From Lentzea tibetensis (GTDB lineage: Bacteria; Actinomycetota; Actinomycetes; Mycobacteriales; Pseudonocardiaceae), in assembly GCF_007845675.1 (NCBI RefSeq), contig NZ_VOBR01000003.1, forward strand, positions 393,862-457,861: 64,000 bases of DNA, in the 5' to 3' direction. The notes under the pieces were generated by a model, which did no database searches, was not told the origin of the DNA, and saw only the letters and a list, made by a program, of their open reading frames with translations. How positions within the stretch are numbered: the first letter of the stretch is position 1; every line of letters starts with the position of its first letter. The position numbers and the translations under genes were made by a program. Positions 1 through 10,591 of this stretch are shown here, in pieces.

Positions 1-1682
1 TCAGCCAGTCCCGTGTGTACGTCCTGCCGGGAGCGGGACAGCACGTCTTCCGGTCCGACGACCGAGGCAAGCGCTGGTTCCAGGGCGGGTACTTCCCCGG
101 TGACGGCCTGCGCGGCAACGCGGTCACCGCGGACCCGCGCAGGCCGGACACCGTCTACGTGGCCGGGTACGTCGGTGGTGGCGGCGCGGGTGCCGTGCTG
201 CGCAGCACCGACGGCGGCGCCACGTTCAAGTCCGTACTGGACACTCCGTCCGGTGTGGAGGACGTCGCGGTCGGGTCCGTCTCGTACGCGTCCTCTGAGG
301 AGGGCGTGTACCGCAGCACGGACGGCGTGAGCTGGAAGCTGATGCCCGGCTCGCCGAAGAAGGCCGAGGACCTGCACCTCGTCGGCTCGGACCTCTTCGT
401 GGCCGCGGGCGACCTGTACGCGTTCCGCGGCGGCAAGTGGTCCAAGGCGACGTCGAACGCCGAGTGGATCAGCTCGCGCGGCAACGTCGTGGTGACCCGC
501 GACTTCACCGACGGCGTGCAACTGTCCAAGGACCGCGGCCGCACCTGGACGCCCGTCAAGGGCCCGTGGTCCGGCTGGACGATCTTCGGCGCGATCACCG
601 CGTCCGGGCAGATGCAGGTGCAGACGCTCGACGGCCACTTCGTCAGCGACGACCTCGGCACCACCTGGCGGCGCACGCTCGCGATGGAGGCCATGGACGT
701 CTACGACGACCTCGGCAGCTTCCCGGACGACCCGTCGCTGCACGTGGTCTCCGCGACAGGTGGCGTCTACACGACCCGCGACTCCGTGCGTTTCCAGCGC
801 ATCGGCGTGCCGGGCGCCAACGTGCTGTCGCTGGCCGCGACCGGCAACTCGCTGATCGCGGGCACCTATCTCGGTTCGCACCAGACGACGCTGCCCGGCG
901 ACAAGCAGGACTGGGGCTTCGACGGCACCGCGCCGCCCTCGATCGGCAACCGGATCGGCGCGCTGGCCGTCCTGCGGCCGGGCGTCGTGCTGCGCGGGCG
1001 CAACGCCTACCGCGGCTCCATGGACCGCATCTTCCTCGAACAGTCCGTCGACGCGGGCAAGACGTGGGTGACGATCTCCGAGGAGGCCGGCAACACGCGC
1101 TCGATCTCGGTCGACCCGGTGCACCCGATGCGCGTCTACGTCGGCGCGTACCTCGTCAACTGCTTCTACGTCAGCGACGACGGCGGCGTGACCCTGCAGC
1201 CGCGGATCCACAACTTCCTCAGGGGCGTGAAGTCGGTGGCCGCGGACGACGGCGGCGTCTGGGTCGGTGACGTCAGCGGCCTGTACCGCAGCTCCGACGG
1301 CGGCGTGACGATGATCAAGGTGTTCGACGGCGTCATCAACGCCGTGCTCGTCGACCCGCGCGACGACCGGCACGTCGTCGTGCTCGGCAACACCTCGACG
1401 TGGACGTCGTTCGACGGCAAGACCTTCACCGAGACGCCGAAGGTGAGCGAGGAGAACCTCAGCTCCGTCGCGATCGGACCGGACGGTGTGCTGTACGCGG
1501 CGGCGCGCACGTTCCGCGGCACCTCGGGTCCCGGCGTGCTGCGGTCGGTCAACGGCGGGCGCACGTGGTCGTCGTTCGGCGGCCCGAACGAGGGCATCGA
1601 CTCGCTGCTGGTGTCACCGGACGGCCGCTGGCTGTTCGCGGGCACTCAAGCCGGAGGGGTGCACAGGCGCGCGCTGAGGTGA
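1..1682 (+). CDS. Secreted-type beta-propeller (sialidase/VPS10-like BNR repeat) protein, 5' end outside window
   Basis: The frame is open from the window edge to the TGA at 1680-1682, and residues before the first possible GTG (position 15) already look like part of a repeat, so the N-terminus lies outside. The protein shows repeated Asp-box motifs of the form S-x-D-x-G-x-T-W: FRSDDRGKRW, LRSTDGGATF, LSKDRGRTW, YRSSDGGVT and RSVNGGRTW. These are typical of BNR/VPS10 beta-propellers found in sialidases and sortilin-like glycoside hydrolases. No catalytic residues can be assigned, so enzyme versus carbohydrate- or protein-binding propeller is open. It lies 12 bp upstream of the next gene on the same strand. 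The fold is likely; the function is unknown. Confidence 0.8.
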   Translation, partial: SQSRVYVLPGAGQHVFRSDDRGKRWFQGGYFPGDGLRGNAVTADPRRPDTVYVAGYVGGGGAGAVLRSTDGGATFKSVLDTPSGVEDVAVGSVSYASSEEGVYRSTDGVSWKLMPGSPKKAEDLHLVGSDLFVAAGDLYAFRGGKWSKATSNAEWISSRGNVVVTRDFTDGVQLSKDRGRTWTPVKGPWSGWTIFGAITASGQMQVQTLDGHFVSDDLGTTWRRTLAMEAMDVYDDLGSFPDDPSLHVVSATGGVYTTRDSVRFQRIGVPGANVLSLAATGNSLIAGTYLGSHQTTLPGDKQDWGFDGTAPPSIGNRIGALAVLRPGVVLRGRNAYRGSMDRIFLEQSVDAGKTWVTISEEAGNTRSISVDPVHPMRVYVGAYLVNCFYVSDDGGVTLQPRIHNFLRGVKSVAADDGGVWVGDVSGLYRSSDGGVTMIKVFDGVINAVLVDPRDDRHVVVLGNTSTWTSFDGKTFTETPKVSEENLSSVAIGPDGVLYAAARTFRGTSGPGVLRSVNGGRTWSSFGGPNEGIDSLLVSPDGRWLFAGTQAGGVHRRALR

Positions 1683-1694
1683 AGTATCTGACGG

Positions 1695-2510
1695 GTGGAT
1701 CCCCGTCAGATGTGGTTTCGCTACGAGCCCTACCACGACGTCACGTACTTCACGCCCGAGTCGCGCGCCGCGACCGACGCGCTGGGGTGCAAGGGCGGCT
1801 GGATGGGGTACTTCGGGATGAGGGCCGCACCGCTCGGTGCGGCCTCGCCCGAGCTGGTGACCGCGGTGTTCTACAACTTCGCGCCGCGCATGGTGCACCG
1901 GGCTCTTCCTGACGCGTGGGCGGTCGCGTCTCCCGCTGAGTTCCTGGAGACGCGACTGCTCGGCGCCGACCGGGCGTTGCGGCGGATGCTCGGTGACGTG
2001 TCCGGGATGGACGAGGTGGCTCTGCTGGCGCAGGAGGCCGCGCTGCGCGCACCCGTCGCCGGACGGCCGCTCGCCGCCGCGAACCGGGCGCTGCCGTGGC
2101 CGTCGGAGCCGCACCTCGTGCTCTGGCAGGCGTGCACGATCCTGCGCGAGTCGCGCGGTGACGGGCACGTGGCCGCGCTGGTGTCGGCCGGCGTCGGCCC
2201 GCTGGAGGCGTTGGTGCTGTACGCCGCCGCGCACGGGCTGGACCCGGCCTACATGCAGGTGGCGCGCGGCTGGACGCCCGACGAGTGGAACGCGGCGTCT
2301 CCCACCGGCGACCTGGAGGCGGTCGAACGCGCGACCGACCTGGCCGCGGCCGAGCCGTGGCTGTCGCTCGGCGCGGAGAAGACGGCGCGGCTGGCGGCGC
2401 TGCTGGAGCCGCTGGCGTTGCGCATCGCGGGGCAGAACGAGGCGATGCGAGTGAACCCGATGGCCCTCGACCCGGTCCGCGAACTGGCCGTGCCAGGATG
2501 GAACACGTGA
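1695..2510 (+). CDS. SCO6745 family protein (SalK-like HTH-fold)
   Basis: A 271-residue protein whose N-terminus ([19 protein letters not shown], then [14 protein letters not shown] and [11 protein letters not shown]) matches the conserved signature of the actinobacterial SCO6745 family, which carries winged-helix-like SalK domains. The biochemical role of this family is not established. The start is given as GTG at 1695; ATG at 1710 would remove five residues and cannot be excluded. The stop TGA (2508-2510) overlaps the GTG start of the next gene, which suggests translational coupling. The same family-sized length and uninterrupted motifs point to an intact gene. Confidence 0.8.
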   Translation: MDPRQMWFRYEPYHDVTYFTPESRAATDALGCKGGWMGYFGMRAAPLGAASPELVTAVFYNFAPRMVHRALPDAWAVASPAEFLETRLLGADRALRRMLGDVSGMDEVALLAQEAALRAPVAGRPLAAANRALPWPSEPHLVLWQACTILRESRGDGHVAALVSAGVGPLEALVLYAAAHGLDPAYMQVARGWTPDEWNAASPTGDLEAVERATDLAAAEPWLSLGAEKTARLAALLEPLALRIAGQNEAMRVNPMALDPVRELAVPGWNT

Positions 2511-3478
2511 CAAGGCCTGATCCTCGCAAGACCGCCGCACTGTCCGCCGCGCTCTCCGGTGCCGTCGACCTGGGCGCTCTCAAGGCCCGTGCCGACGCGG
2601 CCCGTCAGCAGCCAGCCGCTCCGTCCGCCGCGTCCGCGAACGGCGCCCCCGCCGCCGGGCAGGTGCCGTGGATCGTGGACGTCACCGAGGCCATGTTCCA
2701 GGCCGTGGTGGAGCAGTCCTTGCAGGTACCCGTGGTCGTGCACCTGGGTGCCGCGTACAGCCCCGAGTCGCAGCAGCTGGGCGCGACGCTCGAGAAGCTG
2801 GCGCAGGTCAGCGGCGGCTCGTGGATCTTCGCGCGGGTCGACCTCGAGCAGTCGCCGCGCATCGGCCAGGCGTTCGGCGTGCAGTCCGTGCCGACCGTCG
2901 TCGCCATCGCCGCGGGCCAGCCCATCGACGCGTTCGCGGGCCCGCTCGGCGAGCCCGAGGTGCAGCAGTGGATCGCGCGCCTGCTCGACGCGCTGCGCGA
3001 CCGCCTGCCCGGCATCCGCGCGGGCGAGGCCAACGCCGGTGAGGTGCCGGTCGCCGAGGAGGCGCCCGAGGACCCGCGCTTCGTCGCCGCCGAGGAAGCC
3101 TTCGAGCAGGGCGACTACGCCGGCGCACAGGCCGCCTACGAGCAGATCCTGGCGTCCGAGCCGGGCAACGAGCTCGCCAAGGAGGGCTTGGCGCAGGTCA
3201 AGTTCGCGGCGCGCGCCGAGGCCGTCGACCCGGACGTCATCGCCCGCGCCGACGCGGCCCCGGACGACATCGACGCCCAGCTCGCGGCTGCGGACGCCGA
3301 AATCGTGCAGCAGCGCGTCGAGGAGGCGTTCAAGCGCCTGGTCGACACCGTGCGCCGCGTGTACGGCGACGACCGCGACCGAGTGCGCGAGCACCTGGTC
3401 GGCCTGTTCGAGCTCTTCGCCGCCGACGACCCCCGCGTGGCCGTCGCTCGCCGCAACCTGGCGAGCGCCCTGTACTAA
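2507..3478 (+). CDS. Thioredoxin-like/TPR protein (YbbN/CnoX-like, Rv1324 orthologue)
   Basis: A 323-residue protein that begins [18 protein letters not shown] thioredoxin fold spans roughly residues 50-155 and a helical TPR-like region of about 140 residues follows, the layout of YbbN/CnoX co-chaperones. The redox CxxC is missing: the equivalent loop reads [10 protein letters not shown], so it should not act as a disulfide reductase. The cis-Pro loop (GVQSVPTVV) is kept. Start: GTG 2507 overlaps the upstream stop as GTGA and gives the N-terminus seen in mycobacterial Rv1324; ATG 2498 is in frame but less likely. In mycobacteria the orthologue also lies beside glgB/glgE, as here. Confidence 0.88.
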   Translation: MTRPDPRKTAALSAALSGAVDLGALKARADAARQQPAAPSAASANGAPAAGQVPWIVDVTEAMFQAVVEQSLQVPVVVHLGAAYSPESQQLGATLEKLAQVSGGSWIFARVDLEQSPRIGQAFGVQSVPTVVAIAAGQPIDAFAGPLGEPEVQQWIARLLDALRDRLPGIRAGEANAGEVPVAEEAPEDPRFVAAEEAFEQGDYAGAQAAYEQILASEPGNELAKEGLAQVKFAARAEAVDPDVIARADAAPDDIDAQLAAADAEIVQQRVEEAFKRLVDTVRRVYGDDRDRVREHLVGLFELFAADDPRVAVARRNLASALY

Positions 3479-3527
3479 CGCGGGTTTCCGCAGCAGGTGA
3501 TCATCGGGCCAAGTAGGGTGCGGGCCC

Positions 3528-4964
3528 ATGGGGAAGGCACGGGTCGTCGCGGCTGTGGCCGCGCTGGCGTTGCTCAGCGGGTGCACCTCGGTCGTCGAGG
3601 GCACCGCGAGAGGCGAGCGCCCGGACCCGACGAAGGTCGCCGGCCTGGAGATCACCAACGGCGCGTCCGGCCCCCGCGAGGGCGTGCCGGACGCGGACCT
3701 GCGCGTGGAGAACGCCGACGGCGGCGACATGGACCGCCTGGCGATCAACACGCTGGCCGACGTCCAGGAGTACTGGACCGCTGAGCTGCCCGCCCAGTTC
3801 GACGGCAAGACGTTCGAGCCGGTGAAGCGCCTGGTGTCGTACGACTCGACGGGCAAGGGCGTCGAGGTCTGCAAGACCGACACGACCGGCGTCGCCAACG
3901 CCTTCTACTGCTCGCTGGACGACAGCATCACGTGGGACCGCGGCGACCTGCTCCCGATGCTGAACGACTCGTTCGGCCCGCTCGCCGTGGTCACCGTGCT
4001 GGCCCACGAGATGGGCCACGCCGTGCAGTACAAACTCGGCCCGGCGTCCGGCATCACCCAGGCGACCCCGTCGATCGTGAAGGAACAGCAGGCCGACTGC
4101 TACGCGGGCACGTTCTTCCGCTGGATGGCTGAGGGCAAGGCGAAGCACTTCGAGATCTCCACCGGCCCAGGCCTGAACAAGGTCCTGACCACGATGTTCT
4201 TCATCCGCGACCAGGCGGGCACGTCGTTCGAGAAGCAGGGCGCCCACGGCAGCGCCTTCGACCGCGTCTCGGCATTCCAGTTCGGCTTCGCCCGCGGCGC
4301 CCGCCGCTGCGCCGACATCGACGAGGCCGAGATCGAAGCCCGGATCACCGAGCGCAAGTTCGAGCCCGCGGACACCGACAAGGGCCAGGGCCGAGGCAAC
4401 GCGAAGGTCGACGACGACAAGTTCCTGCGCGCACTGGAGAACAGCCTGCGCAACGCCTACAAGACCTCCGGCGCCACGTTCCCCGCGATCAACCGGGATG
4501 GCGCGGGCTCGTGCTCCGACGCGGAGCCGACCACTCCCGCCACCTACTGCCCCGCCACCAACCAGGTCGGACTAGACCTGCCCGGACTCGTGCGGATCGG
4601 CACGCCCCCGAAGAAGGGCCAGAAGGGCGGCATCGGCGACTTCGCCGCGTTCGCGGTGATCGCGTCGCGGTTCTCGCTGTCGATCCAGAAGGCCACCGGG
4701 TTCAAACTCGACGACGAGGCCGCCGGGCAACGCACCGCCTGCCTCACCGGCGCCTGGGCGGGCGAGGCCAACAAGCCGACCGCCGAGCTGCGCCTCTCGC
4801 CCGGCGACCTGGACGAGGCCGTGTCCGAACTGCTGGCCGACGACAGCCTGATCGCCGCCGACGTCAACGGCGCCACCGTGCCTTCCGGGTTCGCACGGGT
4901 GGAGGCGTTCGGTGACGGCTTCTTCGGCGGCTCCTCAACCTGCGTGCGCAAGTACAACCGCTAA
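3528..4964 (+). CDS. Lipoprotein with neutral zinc metallopeptidase domain
   Basis: 478 residues starting at ATG 3528. The N-terminus (MGKARVVAAVAALALLSGC) is a lipoprotein signal with the lipobox LLSGC, so export and membrane anchoring are expected. The HEMGH zinc motif is at residues 160-164, followed by the acidic EQQADCYAG segment that supplies further active-site residues in the neutral zinc metallopeptidase family. A GAHGSAFDR motif follows. The C-terminal third contains paired cysteines, probably disulfides. It is a clear paralogue of the convergent gene at 5840-7210. Substrate is unknown. Identification as a zinc-peptidase-family lipoprotein is firm; activity is inferred from the intact motif. 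Confidence 0.88.
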   Translation: MGKARVVAAVAALALLSGCTSVVEGTARGERPDPTKVAGLEITNGASGPREGVPDADLRVENADGGDMDRLAINTLADVQEYWTAELPAQFDGKTFEPVKRLVSYDSTGKGVEVCKTDTTGVANAFYCSLDDSITWDRGDLLPMLNDSFGPLAVVTVLAHEMGHAVQYKLGPASGITQATPSIVKEQQADCYAGTFFRWMAEGKAKHFEISTGPGLNKVLTTMFFIRDQAGTSFEKQGAHGSAFDRVSAFQFGFARGARRCADIDEAEIEARITERKFEPADTDKGQGRGNAKVDDDKFLRALENSLRNAYKTSGATFPAINRDGAGSCSDAEPTTPATYCPATNQVGLDLPGLVRIGTPPKKGQKGGIGDFAAFAVIASRFSLSIQKATGFKLDDEAAGQRTACLTGAWAGEANKPTAELRLSPGDLDEAVSELLADDSLIAADVNGATVPSGFARVEAFGDGFFGGSSTCVRKYNR

Positions 4965-5003
4965 CGCGCGCTAGTGCTTGACGTGCGGTGCGGGCGTGCT
5001 TTC

Positions 5004-5081
5004 GCAGGCGTCCTCGCACGCGAGAAACCCCCGAATCGATGCTCTCAGCCGGCACTGACAACTCCGGGCCCCGCAGCCACG
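5004..5081 (+). repeat. Dispersed repeat module A, copy 1 (78 bp)
   Basis: A 78-bp segment that recurs at 5163-5240 and, inverted, at 23701-23778. Shared stretches include GCAGGCGTCC, GAGAA(A)CCCCCGA, a TCTC-GCC core and an ending like CCGGGCC-GCAG-CACG. Each copy has the same length, with scattered substitutions. No gene is evident here. Confidence 0.75.
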
Positions 5082-5162
5082 CCGACCGTGAATTCACCGA
5101 GAAAGCAGGGCTCGCTGCGCACGGCTGGGAGCGAGGCGGGCGCGGGTCGCGGCCATGCTCAC

Positions 5163-5240
5163 GCAGGCGTCCCCCGCGTGTGAGAACCCCCCGATTCCAT
5201 GGTCTCTGCCAGCACCGACAATCCCCGGCCCGCAGGCACG
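5163..5240 (+). repeat. Dispersed repeat module A, copy 2 (78 bp)
   Basis: Second 78-bp copy of module A, directly upstream of the 30-bp tandem repeats. It is closer to the inverted copy at 23701-23778 (both share CAGCACCGACAATCCCCGGCC) than to copy 1. Copies 1 and 2 are direct repeats 159 bp apart, which suggests local duplication. Confidence 0.78.
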
Positions 5241-5249
5241 CAAACCACT

Positions 5250-5606
5250 GAATCCGGCAGGTACCGAGGGAGCGCAGCCCAAACCGGCGGGTACTAAAGG
5301 AGCACCGCTCAAACCGGCGGGCACCAAGGGGGCGCGAGCCCAACTGGCGGGCACCAAGGGAGTATCGCCGAAACCGGCAGGTACCGAGGGGGCGCGGCCC
5401 GAACCAGCGGGTACTAAGGGAGCACCGCTCAAACCGGCGGGCACCAAGGGAGCGCGAGCCCAACCGGTGGACACCAAGAGTGCACGGCGAAACCGGCGCG
5501 AACCAAGCGAGCACCCCCTCAACCGGCAGATACCAAGAGCCGAGCGAAACCGGCAGATACCAAGGGAGCACCGCCAAAACCGGCAGATACCAAAAGAAAA
5601 GAGCGC
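5250..5606 (+). repeat. 30-bp degenerate tandem repeat, about 12 units
   Basis: About 12 head-to-tail units with consensus AAACCGGCGGGTACCAAGGG followed by AGCACCGCTC. Ten-base phasing is exact for most units (5281-5310, 5311-5340, 5341-5370, 5371-5400, 5401-5430, 5431-5460), then units of 29 (5461-5489), 30, 27, 30 and 30 bp. The last units carry AGATACC in place of GGTACC. The 29-bp unit shifts the reading frame inside the repeat, which argues against a coding function. About five diverged units of the same repeat occur inverted at 23511-23660. Confidence 0.85.
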
Positions 5607-5677
5607 CCGCCGCACTAGCAACCCCCGCACTGCCAACCGGGCGCGGCCCCCGAACACAAACCGGCAGCCAAATGATC
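5592..5677 (+). repeat. Dispersed repeat module C, copy 1 (86 bp)
   Basis: An 86-bp block from AAAAGAAAAGAGCGCCC to CCAAATGATC. The reverse complement of 23429-23514 matches it with only a handful of differences (for example GCAACC/GCGACC and CCCCCGAACAC/CCTCCGAGCAC). It is the best conserved part of the mosaic repeat and follows the tandem array in both places. Confidence 0.85.
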
Positions 5678-5700
5678 AGAACAAACTTTCCCGGAGGGCG

Positions 5701-5830
5701 GGGTGGGGAGAGGTTCGCGGATCAGGCGAAGCCTTGCCATATTTTCAGGTCGGGGTCAAGACGTCTTTTTGTCTTGACCCCGCCCTGAAAATATGGCCAC
5801 CTCTGGTGATCCGCGAACCTCTCCCCACCC
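5701..5830. repeat. 130-bp long palindrome between convergent genes
   Basis: The outer arms are a perfect 24-bp inverted repeat: GGGTGGGGAGAGGTTCGCGG plus ATCA at 5701-5724, with its complement at 5807-5830. An inner pair (CCATATTTTCAG near 5738 and CTGAAAATATGG near 5784) and GGGGTCAAGAC/GTCTTGACCCC extend the stem to a short T-rich centre around 5765-5771. It ends 10 bp from the stop of the 5840-7210 gene. It could form a very long hairpin and act as a bidirectional terminator, or be a MITE-like element; the sequence does not decide. Confidence 0.8.
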
Positions 5831-5839
5831 AGAGGAATC

Positions 5840-7210
5840 TCAGCCCACCCCACACTTCTTGGGCCCCTCGAACACACCTTCACGAAACACAGCAACCCGC
5901 TTGAACCCAGGCTCAAGCGCAGACCCACCTTTACTGTCCCGAGCCGCGTAGTCGTACTCGAGCAACACGTTGACGGCCTCGTCCATATCGCCGGGCGAAA
6001 GCCCGAACCCCTTCTCACGAGCAAGCACAGACCCGGTGTAAGCGCCGGCCAAGCACAACGCACTGCGGCTAGCGTCCTCACCCTCCAAGGGCTTCCCGAG
6101 AACAGCCAACTCAGCCATCCCGTACCGCGAGGCGAGCAACACGCCAGTCGCGTAGTCACCCAGCTCAGCGTGCAAAGCGGGCAACTCCTCCTTGACGTCA
6201 ACGGCGATCGACTTGGCAGAAGGGCAGTACGCAACCGGCCCTTGGTTACCGGAGCAGTCGGGCTCGGTCTGGCTGGCCTCGGCCTTGGGCGGAGTCCACG
6301 TCTTGCCGAGCTGCTGGGCGATGGACGCGTAGTACCCGTCCAGGTCGGGCGTGATCGACTCGAGCATCTTCGCGAACGGCAGGTTGCCGCCGGTGGCGCG
6401 GTCGTCGGCGTTGGTGAACGCCCGCTGCGTGAAGACGCGGTTCTGCACGGTCATCGCGGCGCAGAACTTGGTGCCCTGCTCGTACCCGTCCTGGAACGCC
6501 GCGACGCGGTCGAACGCGCTGCCGTGCGCCTGCTCGTCAGTGGGCGACGTGCCCACCGGGTCGCGGAACGTGATCAACGCGCCCAGCGCTGAGTCGAGCG
6601 TGTTGGAGCCGATGTCGAGGTGGTCGGACTTGCCGTCGTTGACCCACCGGATGAACGAGCCGGCGAAGCAGTCGGCCATGGCCTCGGTGAGGATCGTGGG
6701 GAACCGTTCCGGCTCGCGGCGTTCGGCCTCCGGGGTGATGCCCATGCGGCGCTGCACGGCGTGGCCCATCTCGTGCGCCAGCACGATGACCACGGCGGCC
6801 TGCCCGAACTTGTCCTCCAGCACGGGCAGCAACGCGGTCCGGTCCCAGGCGATCGCGTCGGCGGCGGGGCAGTAGAAGGCGTTGCCTTCGACGTCCGAGG
6901 CCTTCTGGGTGCACGGCGGCGGCTTGGCGGTGTTGTCGGAGGTGTCGACGGAGTAGTAGCCGCCGGTGAGCTTCTGCCACGGCTTGTTGAACGTCGGCTG
7001 GGACGCGTCGGTCCAGAACTGCTCGATGTCCGTCAGCGCGGTCGCGGCCAGCTGGTCGATGCGGCCGCCGTCCGTGCCGCGGACCACGGCCGTGTCGATG
7101 CCCTCGTTGTTCACCACCTTCGCGGCGACCGGACGGCCTGGGATTGCGTTGGAGCACCCGGTGACCACGAGTGCCAAGACGACCAGGAACGCGATCCGAG
7201 AGTGCCGCAT
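5840..7210 (-). CDS. Lipoprotein with neutral zinc metallopeptidase domain, paralogue of 3528-4964
   Basis: 456 residues from ATG 7210 (MRHSRIAFLVVLALVVTGCS), a lipoprotein signal with lipobox VVTGC. The longer open frame upstream has no signal-like N-terminus, so this start is preferred. HEMGH is at residues 146-150, then a TEAMADCFAGSF segment, the AHGSAFDR motif and a cysteine-containing C-terminal region, in the same order as in the 3528-4964 product. The two genes converge on the repeat/palindrome region. The pair is probably an old inverted duplication. Substrate is unknown. Confidence 0.88.
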   Translation of the reverse strand: MRHSRIAFLVVLALVVTGCSNAIPGRPVAAKVVNNEGIDTAVVRGTDGGRIDQLAATALTDIEQFWTDASQPTFNKPWQKLTGGYYSVDTSDNTAKPPPCTQKASDVEGNAFYCPAADAIAWDRTALLPVLEDKFGQAAVVIVLAHEMGHAVQRRMGITPEAERREPERFPTILTEAMADCFAGSFIRWVNDGKSDHLDIGSNTLDSALGALITFRDPVGTSPTDEQAHGSAFDRVAAFQDGYEQGTKFCAAMTVQNRVFTQRAFTNADDRATGGNLPFAKMLESITPDLDGYYASIAQQLGKTWTPPKAEASQTEPDCSGNQGPVAYCPSAKSIAVDVKEELPALHAELGDYATGVLLASRYGMAELAVLGKPLEGEDASRSALCLAGAYTGSVLAREKGFGLSPGDMDEAVNVLLEYDYAARDSKGGSALEPGFKRVAVFREGVFEGPKKCGVG

Positions 7211-7281
7211 CACCCCATTGTGCCGGGTGCGCGGTGTGGTGGGGGGCATGTCAAGGCCAACGTGCCTCACCCCGCACCGGT

Positions 7282-8433
7282 TCAGGTGCGTTGGGCTGAT
7301 AGTGGGACGTTCGGACTGCTCGCACCGATGCAGTCGTGCACGCCGACCCCGTCAGCGACATAGGACTCGTCGCTCTCGACCTGCAGGTTGTAGACCCAGC
7401 CGTCGAATTTCGGCGAGGTGACGCCCTGCACCCGCCGCCACACAGCGGTGTCGTCGACCTTGGGCAGGTTGGTCCCGTTGCCGTAGGGAAACGACAGGTC
7501 GTACCGGGTCTGTCGGGTCGCGGCGTGTCGGTTGAGGCTGGGCTCGGACTGACGCAGACCGACTGGCCGTCCGAGCGTGGTGGCGATGGCGAGCATGTCC
7601 AACGCGAGCTGGCGGCACACCGTTACGCCGACCACCAGCTGCCGGTCCTGCCGGTCAGAGCCGTCGCCAGCCAGCCAGCCGTCCAGCAACGCCTCGAGAT
7701 ACGGGGCCGGGCCGTACGTCACGTGCGCGGACAGCCTCTTGTCGCCGTGCTTGGCAGTACCGGGCACCAGGATTTCGAACAACCGCTTCCACGTCTTGCC
7801 GTACAGCACGACGATCATGGCCCCGTTCGGGCGCTGCTGAATCCGCGAAGTCGCTCCGAACGCGTCCTTGATCAGGGCACATGTTTCCGGGACCAGGGTG
7901 TCGCGTTCGTGGCTGCCGTAGGTCCAGGTGACCTTGTTGGGAGTGACGTTCCCTTCGGCCGCGTACAGGCCGAGCAAGCGACCGAGCGACGGAGTGCGGG
8001 CCAACAGCGTCGGCAGTGGCGCGATCTCGCTGATCACGCCGCCGACGTTGATCGTGCCGTCGATGGTCCCTCGCAGGTCCTTGACGTTGACCAAGCGCTC
8101 CACGTGGATCAGATCGTCTCCGGCGGCGTGGTAGCGGGTGATCGACACGTGGTCGCCGTTGCGGAGATCCTTCGCGGCGACGTAGCCGCGAGTCGTGCGC
8201 ACCGGGTGGTTCGGAGTGCAGTGCAGTGGCATGTGCCCGCGAAAGGTCACCTCCACCAGACCGTCGTCCGCGCGCCGCACCATCGTGTGCAGTACCCGCC
8301 CGGTACGCCCTTCGGCGGTGACCACCTCGTCGAGCAGCCGGATCTGCTCGATGGGGCGCTGGCTGCCGTCGGCCAGGCGCACGTACGTCCCGGCCGGGAC
8401 GCACACGCTCAACGGTTGGAAAGCCCTCTTCAT
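7282..8433 (-). CDS. Free-standing intein-like protein (Hint splicing domain with LAGLIDADG homing endonuclease)
   Basis: 383 residues from ATG 8433, seven bases after the glgB stop. After ten residues (MKRAFQPLSV) an intein begins at Cys11: block A CVPAGTYVRLADGSQ, block B LHCTPNHPV with the TxxH motif, a two-motif homing endonuclease core (LLGLYAAEG and LLDGWLAGDG), and block F VYNLQVESDESYVADG ending VGVHD before Cys368. Only 16 residues follow. The intein would be about 357 residues, normal for a LAGLIDADG intein. Its last residue is Asp, not the usual Asn, which may slow C-terminal cleavage. Splicing would join a 10- and a 16-residue flank into a 26-residue peptide. No recognisable host protein surrounds it, which is unusual. 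It may be co-transcribed with the glgE-glgB operon. Domain identity is firm; splicing and host function are inferred. Confidence 0.85.
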   Translation of the reverse strand: MKRAFQPLSVCVPAGTYVRLADGSQRPIEQIRLLDEVVTAEGRTGRVLHTMVRRADDGLVEVTFRGHMPLHCTPNHPVRTTRGYVAAKDLRNGDHVSITRYHAAGDDLIHVERLVNVKDLRGTIDGTINVGGVISEIAPLPTLLARTPSLGRLLGLYAAEGNVTPNKVTWTYGSHERDTLVPETCALIKDAFGATSRIQQRPNGAMIVVLYGKTWKRLFEILVPGTAKHGDKRLSAHVTYGPAPYLEALLDGWLAGDGSDRQDRQLVVGVTVCRQLALDMLAIATTLGRPVGLRQSEPSLNRHAATRQTRYDLSFPYGNGTNLPKVDDTAVWRRVQGVTSPKFDGWVYNLQVESDESYVADGVGVHDCIGASSPNVPLSAQRT

Positions 8434-8440
8434 GGCAACG

Positions 8441-10588
<2,148 letters not shown>

Positions 10589-10591
10589 GAC

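Noticed and set aside
5250-5606. CRISPR array
   Set aside because: Units follow each other without unique spacers, and no cas gene is present in the window.
5155-5904. A 249-residue frame of KPAGTKGA-type repeats
   Set aside because: The same 30-bp unit is read in two different frames within this ORF because of a 29-bp unit, other frames on both strands are also open, and there is no ribosome site. Repeat DNA explains it.
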